Assembly (NCBI GenBank): GCA_003255025.1
Contig: QANY01013420.1
Location: forward strand, 743,645-807,644
DNA from: Datisca glomerata
Lineage: Eukaryota; Streptophyta; Magnoliopsida; Cucurbitales; Datiscaceae
Direction: 5' to 3'
Length of the DNA stretch: 64,000 nucleotides
The notes under the pieces were generated by a model, which saw only the letters and a list, made by a program, of their open reading frames with translations, had not been told where the DNA came from and searched no databases. The position numbers were made by a program, and so were the translations under genes. Every line of letters starts with the position of its first letter. Positions within the stretch are counted from its first letter, which is position 1. Shown one piece after another: positions 58,183 through 64,000 of this stretch.

Positions 58183-60240
58183 ATGACTCAACAAGATGGG
58201 GTGGGTGAAAGGAAATATAGAACTCTGAAAGACATGACAAACTGCATGTTGAACAGTTCTGAGGTACCTCATAATTTGTGGGCAGAGGGCTTGCTTATGG
58301 CTAATACAGAGTTCCAAATAAGAAGACTAACAAATCACCTTATGAAGTGTGGAAGGGGAAGTAACATTCCTATAAAATTCTAAAAGTGTGGGGTGCCTCG
58401 CAAAGATACAAGTATATTTACCTAAGAGAGTCAAGCTTAGACCTAAGACTATTGATTATGTTTTCATTGGCATGCATTGAATAGTGCTGCATATAGGCTT
58501 TTGGTGATCAGGTAAGAAATTTCTTACATAAGTACCACATTATAGTGGAGTCTGTTAATGTTAAATTCTTCGAGAATGAGTTTTTATTTAAGGAAGGAAG
58601 ACAGAATCAACCTCCGAATGAGGTATAGGAGAAAACACATCTAGGGTTCAGAATGATGGAAAATCTAAATCTGAGCATAGAAGAAGCAAAAGAGCTAGAA
58701 CAAGTACTTCAATTAGACTAAAGTATCTGGCATACTTGACGTAAGCCGAACCATAAAACTTTAAAGAGGTAATGTCCAATCTAGAAGCTCCTTTTGGAAG
58801 GAAGCCATTTGATAGTGAGATTGAATCAATTTTGTAAAATAATACTTGGATGTTGGTTGATCTCCCACTTGGGACTAAACCAATTATTTTTAAACGTATT
58901 TTCAAAAGAAAACTTAGAGTTGATGGTACGATCGATAAGTACAAAGCTTGATTGGTCACAAAAGGTTACCGAGAGAATGAGTGTATAGATGATATCTTTA
59001 ATACTTGTTCTCCAGTGACGATAAATACTTTTATTATATAGCTGAATGTGATTGCAGCTATACATAATTTTGAGATACACTAAATGGATGTTAAGACTGC
59101 TTTCTTAATTAAATGGAGAATTAGACGAAGAAATTTGCAGGGGTTCCCGAAGGGTTCGTGGTTAAGGGTCAGGAATGAAAAGTTTGTAAACTTGTTAATC
59201 TTTTAAGCTTCTAAGCAATAACATGAAAAATTTGATCACACCATGTTGTCATATGGTTTAAAGATAAATCAATATGATAAATGTGTCTACGTTAAAGGTG
59301 CTAGTTATATGTTTGTCATGGTATGCTTGTATGTAGATGAATGCTCATAATGGGAACAAAAAAGGATATAATATCTTCTACCAAGAATATGAGTTCTAAC
59401 TTTGGCACGAAAGACTTAGGTCTCGCATATGTTATTATTGAAATTCAGGTGATGCATATTTCTGATGAATATATCCTTAGAAAATATCATTATGTAGAAA
59501 ATATCTTAGAGAAGATCAGACAATTTAAAAGCAAGCTAGTTGTAACTCTATTCGACTCAAACTGTCAATTGACGAAGAATGATGGAGTTGGATTATCTCA
59601 GTTGGAATACTCATAAATAATTGGTAGCTTGATGTACATAATGAATTACACAAGAGCCGACACAACCTATTCCTGGGTGTGATCACTGTGATATAATAAT
59701 CAGGGTGCTTAGATGCTTAAACTACACAATTGACTATGGATTGCACTATATGACGTTCCCACCTGTGTTGGAGGGATTTAGTGATGCTAACTGATATTTG
59801 ATAGTCTAGAAATTAAACCCACGAGTGGATATGTTTTACCCTAGGTGGTGGAGCTATATCTTAGAAGTCTACAAAGCATACTTTTTAGCTCGTTCGACTA
59901 TGGAATCAAAATTCATAGTATTAGACAAAGTTGGTGAGTAAGTCGAATGGCTTAGGAAGTTTCTGGAAAACATTCCAGTATGGCCAAAGCATATGTCACC
60001 ATATGAATGCAATGTGACATTATGAATACTATCTTTAGAGTCAAGAATAATGTGTATAATGGTAAATCTAGACACGTCAGACATAGACATAATGCCATTA
60101 AATAGTTGCTCTCAAATGGTGTGATTTTCATTGACTTTATTAGGTCAAAGGAAAATCTAGCAGATCCTTTAACAAATGAATTATCTAAAGAGCTTGTCAA
60201 GCTAACATCGAGGGGAATGAGCTTGAAGCCTATTCAATGA
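58183..60240 (+). pseudogene. Copia element 4 pol remnant (integrase C-half to RNase H)
   Basis: Starts within integrase: QQDGVGERKYRTLKDMTNCM, where QQNGVAERKNRT is usual, then NLWAEGLL. Reverse transcriptase follows from about 58770 (NNTWMLVDLPLGTKPI, MDVKTAFL near 59089). The active site reads YVD then loses one base (59330-59341), so the last Asp is destroyed and the frame shifts; the next frame resumes MLIMGTK at 59341 and runs 91 residues. RNase H ends near 60235 (ENLADPLTNELSKELV, SRGMSLKPIQ, stop). Many other stops. Confidence 0.88.
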
Positions 60241-60799
60241 ATCATTCAGGTGGTAATCTAACCTAGTTGACTTGAGATCTCAAGATCTAGGTTCAATAGG
60301 CAAAATGACAGGAATGATTCACAATAACACATAAAAAAACTTTATTTCTTCCCATTCATATGATGTAACGTAAGCGTGTCTGTCAATGTTAAATGATATA
60401 CTTAGTATTTAATGACATTGATATGTTACTAGCAGAGAAGTATAGAAAAAATATTCTTAATCACTATCACTTATAAGAGAGTAGAAGTCGGGTCACTTCT
60501 ATCAAGATTTTAAAGCCACTCTAAAGCTTTCATGGAAATACAATATGTTCAGGACTAAAATGAACACACTCATAAGAACTCGAGTGTATTAAGATGAGTT
60601 ATGTGTAAGCTTTATTATCTTGGTTTACTTTAGAGGAAAGACAATTCAAGAATGGTATTCTGTTGTTCTTTAGAGTGAATATGATAAATCTTCACTATGG
60701 TAGGTTCAAGTCCGAAAGACGTCTCTCCTTATACAAAACTCATATGCTTCCTTTTCCTAATGCAGTTGTCGTAGGGCATCTTTCATTCATGTGGGTGAT

Positions 60800-61730
60800 T
60801 GTTGGAGCTTTAAGTGAGCTTTGAGAATAAAGCTAAAGTGTGTGAATGAAAATGAAGGATAACTAATGGGTAGCTAAGAAGCTAATATCCCACAATTCTT
60901 TGGCAAAGTTTAAGAGTGTGGTTTATAAGTCACTATATTGGGCCTTGGGGCATGGCCCCAAGGGCACCCTACAATTTATAGGGGAGTAAAGACTTAGATT
61001 ACACATAAATGACTCACACACATGCGCCGCTATCACTTTCGTTTGATCGACTTAGTTCGGCATGAGATGACCCGACCTTGTCTGGTCTGGTCTGGTCAGC
61101 GTCTGAATTAAGATCTAACATTTTTCACATGTTTATTGTGTCATTATTGAATAACTAAGAGACAAAAATTGTCTGTCTCTCGACTGCTTATGGGCTTCCC
61201 TTCATCAGAAGTGCTAGTTCATTTAATGAGGTGTTGGCGGTTCCTAGTGAAGGGAACTGCCTATTCATGTGAATGGGATAGTAATCTGGAGGAGAAGACT
61301 GTCACCATTCTCTCTCTCTATGTATATGTACGTGTGTGTGTGTGTATATAGGTTTCAGAGAGGGAAAGTGTTGCTGTTTGATTTTTTCCAGAGAGAAAAT
61401 ATACTATTTTGTTTTTGTGGTGTTGTATGTATGGAGAAAGAAAATCCTTTTCAAGTTTTGTAGAGATTGAAATGTTCGTTTGTTACATCTTCAATCTTGA
61501 TGGTTGTATTATGCTGAGACATTCACTGTAGTCTCCAAGAAAATCGTGGAGGTGAAATTTACCTTTTAGGTCATTGCTTTTGCAAGCCTCTACCATATTA
61601 ATCACGTGTTGGAATTTTCAATTTTAAAGTCTGTAATCTTTCCCTATATTGCACTTTTAAAGTCTGTAATTTCATGGTTTAATCCAAGCACTATTCTACA
61701 AGTTGTTTCCACATTACTATGATTCTAACA
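60800..61730 (+). repeat. 3' LTR of copia element 4
   Basis: TGTTGGAGCTTTAAG to GATTCTAACA, 931 bp. It contains a stem-loop CCTTGGGGC/GCCCCAAGG near 60940 that is absent from the 5' LTR, a TCTGG run (about 61080), a (GT)n run (61329-61345) and an ACTGTAGTCTCCAAGAAAAT block shared with the other LTR. TTTAGAGCTTAG just after the LTR could be chance or a worn primer site. Confidence 0.85.
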
Positions 61731-63616
61731 TTTAGAGCTTAGAATACTCCCAGTTTATTGGGCTGAATCTGATGTTTTTCATAGATGGACATGACTGCTC
61801 GAAAACTTAGGATGAGAAAGACCTAAAACATGTAAGCATAATATTGTTAATAAAGAGTGGGTTGAAGTTAAGCATAGAAAATGGCAGAAATGGCAGACTA
61901 GTTTTGAAAGGTTGGTGAGAAGTCTAATGAGGCTGTTGAGAAGTTTGTGGAGGGTTTTATCAATGGTTTAGGAGCTCATATGGATCTTGATTTTCCATAA
62001 ATTGTTGAAAATATGGTAAATGTTTGGAGGATATGATTGTTGTGGATAAGGAGTGATGTAATCATGGTCATTCGAATAATTGTATTAAAGAAATGAGAGT
62101 TTTGTTAATGCTAAGTTGTATGTTGTTGAGTAGTGTAGTCATTCTGGTGTCCATAGTGAGCATTGCGGTCATGCAATTTTTGATGAAAGTGTGATGCTGA
62201 ACATAATAGTCTTGTAATTTAAAAAAGTAATTTGATAAGAATGATAATGTCCATTGGTTGGAGGCAATGGTAATATTGATGCTTGCATGAAGAAATATTT
62301 TGTTATTGCTATATTATAGAATGATAACATATATAAGCAGGAAAATATATATATAAATGGAAATTTGTTTGAAAACAAGAGTGAAGATGTGTCTTCCTAG
62401 TAAGGAGGAGAATTTGCATGGAGGGTCAGAGAAATAAAAAGATAGAGATTACTATATGGCTAGTCCCAATAAAACTAAGTTTGTCTCTAATAGGAAGAAT
62501 ATGGATCAATTAGTTAAACAAGGGGAATGTACTCCTTGATGCTTGATTATGTTGCTATTTTCCCCTGTGATAGTGATATTAAGGAGTCCAGTTGGAGTTA
62601 AGGAATATGACGATAAAGAAAAAGGAAAAAGAAAAAATTTATAGGAAAATTTGATCTTCTTTGTACTGATTTTAAGCTTGTGATGGCATCTCTTTATGAT
62701 GTTGGTTATAGTCTAGTAGCTTTGGCCTATTTTGATTTCACTATTGAAGTTTGTTTGATGAGTACTTAGATGTTTGAAGTAACTTAGCTTTTTTTTGTTG
62801 TTGTTTCCATTCCCCCTTTTGTATTTGAGGGTGGTTAATGACTTTTCCTTTTGTATTTGAGGATGGTTAATGATTTTTTTTGTAATTGTAAAGATTAATC
62901 ACCAATGAAGTTAGGAGTAGAACTATAGTAAATATCGATAATAAGATGCAAGATGGTAGTGTTCTGGTTTTGAATGGTGTTGATATTGTTTGGTGTTTGA
63001 TTCTTTCTTGACAAGTGGTGATCTTGGGAATGTCCTTTCTTAAGAGAGGCTTTTTCAATTTTACCCGAGGGTTTCACGTAACTATGTATAGCTGCTTAGT
63101 ATCTTCAAGAAAATTTTATCTAGGTGAGTTTTGCTTGTCTAAAAGTGTTATCCTTTGTCTTACTAGGGTATGCCTCTTACAATTTGAAAAAGGGTTTTGG
63201 TATCAATATAATTTTAATTACCAGAAAAGTTCAGAGTCATAAGTCTGATTTTTCCAATCAAGATTTTGAATGATTTTAAAACTCTACGATCGCATCCGTC
63301 TGTTAGCCTTTAAAGTTTGACATTTTATGTCGTAGGTGACCAAAACAACCACAATACATTTCGATTTTAATTATATGCTTTCAAGTTATCAAACAGCATA
63401 AAAGATTCAAAGTTTTAGTTTTAGAGAAAAGTATTTCATGACAACGTTCTAAATTATTCCAGAACTCAATTGAGTAAGAATGTGTTTTAGAGTGATTGTA
63501 TCTAGAAACACTTTCATTCGTTTATATATCACTAATTTAGTTAATAGTTACTTGACATTTGTCTTGGTGAGCAACACTTGTACATATTGTGTATCATATT
63601 TCTTTGTATTTTGGAC
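61731..63616. other. Unclassified DNA between copia elements 4 and 5
   Basis: Short open pieces on both strands but no confident domain. GHSNNC near 62082 recalls a zinc-knuckle end, too weak to name. Part of this stretch may be the other side of the sequence at 56742-57389. Confidence 0.4.
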
Positions 63617-63826
63617 TGTTATTTGAGATGAAAAGAATTATATTTTCTCTCTTATATTTTTGTGAAGAATACACACACGAGCGCGCACACACACATATAT
63701 AAAGCTAGGAAACTACATAATTATGATCCCTATAGTTAAGTTAGTTACTATACAATTAGGATCCCTAAAATAAGATAATTATCCTGTAATATTGACAGCT
63801 AGTATTATCCTTAATGTTGTGTAACA
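63617..63826 (-). repeat. 3' LTR of copia element 5
   Basis: 210 bp, TGTTATTTGAG to GTTGTGTAACA, so both strands read TGTTA..TAACA. On the minus strand TTTATATATGTG serves as a TATA box, in a region with (AC)n and GCGCGC. Directly right of it lies the reverse complement of a purine tract. Confidence 0.8.
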
Positions 63827-64000
63827 CTCCCCCTCAAACTGGAGCATAGATATTAATCATGCCCAGCTTGTTACAAAGATAATCAACTCGAACCCCATTT
63901 AGAGTTTTCGTGAAGATATCCCCTAATTGCTCTCCAGTCTTCACATACCGTGTAGAAATCAAATATTGCTGAATTTTCTCACGGAGAAAGTGACAAACAA
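63827..64000 (-). pseudogene. Copia element 5, end of RNase H (cut by window edge)
   Basis: On the minus strand: REKIQQYLISTRYVKTGEQL, then GDIFTKTLNGVRVDYLCNKL, then GMINIYAPV and a stop, the usual C-terminus of RE1-like copia pol. The tract TTTGAGGGGGAGTG follows, then the LTR. This short part has an intact frame, so the element may be younger than the others, but most lies outside the window. Confidence 0.88.

Larger units (their letters stand above)
57390..61730 (+). mobile_element. Copia element 4 with large internal deletion
   Basis: The left LTR (57390 to about 58182) and right LTR (60800-61730) share GGAGCTTTAAGT starts and long blocks, for example GGCTTCCCTTCAT or ACTTCCCTTCAT, and ATTGCTTTTGCAAGCCTCTA. 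GTGGGTGAT just before TGTTGG at 60800 is the purine tract. The left LTR is cut before its end and joins directly to the back half of integrase, so its last part, the primer site, gag, protease and the first half of integrase are gone. The element cannot move by itself. Target duplication uncertain. Confidence 0.85.

Noticed and set aside
60938..60965. CCTTGGGGC/GCCCCAAGG stem-loop as a terminator
   Set aside because: It is inside the copia 4 right LTR and absent from the left LTR. Intrinsic terminators of this kind are bacterial; here it is a local change.
62082..62110. GHSNNC as the end of a zinc knuckle from a LINE or gag protein
   Set aside because: Spacing does not fit CCHC, the upstream cysteines are not seen and neighbouring frames are broken.

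Overview
The window is nuclear DNA from a flowering plant, most likely a eudicot; I cannot name the species. The evidence is intron-split coding exons, Ty1/copia and hAT elements with plant-type primer sites and domains, LTR promoters, miniature inverted-repeat elements and an AT-rich background. There are no bacterial operons, CRISPR arrays or recognisable tRNA or rRNA genes. Almost every long open frame is a fragment of a decayed transposon, or a frame kept open by a tandem repeat whose unit length is a multiple of three.

Layout: 0-4.4 kb, a decayed hAT element with a broken BED-finger transposase. 5.5-10.6 kb, copia element 1, with both LTRs. 11.5-12.2 kb, a non-autonomous TIR element. 13.0-22.6 kb, the only host gene recognised with confidence: a kinase-less malectin-like/leucine-rich-repeat cell-surface protein with a Pro/Ser-rich stalk and hydrophobic C-tail. 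It has a frameshift, a premature stop and a damaged splice donor. Copia element 2 sits in its last exon with perfect 5-bp target duplications, and that terminal exon is also duplicated downstream. 25-33 kb, a minus-strand Tnt1-like copia (element 3). 34.0-35.4 kb, a Pack-MULE-like element with 9-bp duplications. 36-38.5 kb, a GC-richer, gypsy-like non-coding element. 41.5-42.4 kb, a minus-strand orphan set of 5' exons. 44-45 kb, a TIR element.

47.3-53.3 kb is the most unusual part. A 20-bp minisatellite with higher-order periodicity and an orientation switch (47.3-49.5 kb) lies next to a foldback-like locus (50.37-52.59 kb). The outer inverted arms of that locus are 60-bp tandem arrays of unequal length, and its centre is two 24-bp-period GC-rich arrays. 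A minus-strand LTR-type promoter lies immediately beyond it.

53.8-64 kb is again retroelement territory: a probable solo LTR (minus strand), a 1.45-kb solo LTR ending in TGTAATACCCC/GGGGCATTACA, copia element 4 (large internal deletion, frameshift exactly at the reverse-transcriptase active site), and the 3' end of copia element 5 (minus strand) running off the right edge.

No set of genes here works together as a pathway. The biology is a host receptor-like gene eroded by nested transposons, plus local tandem-repeat amplification. Exon joins, element borders and family names come from reading by eye and were not checked by alignment.
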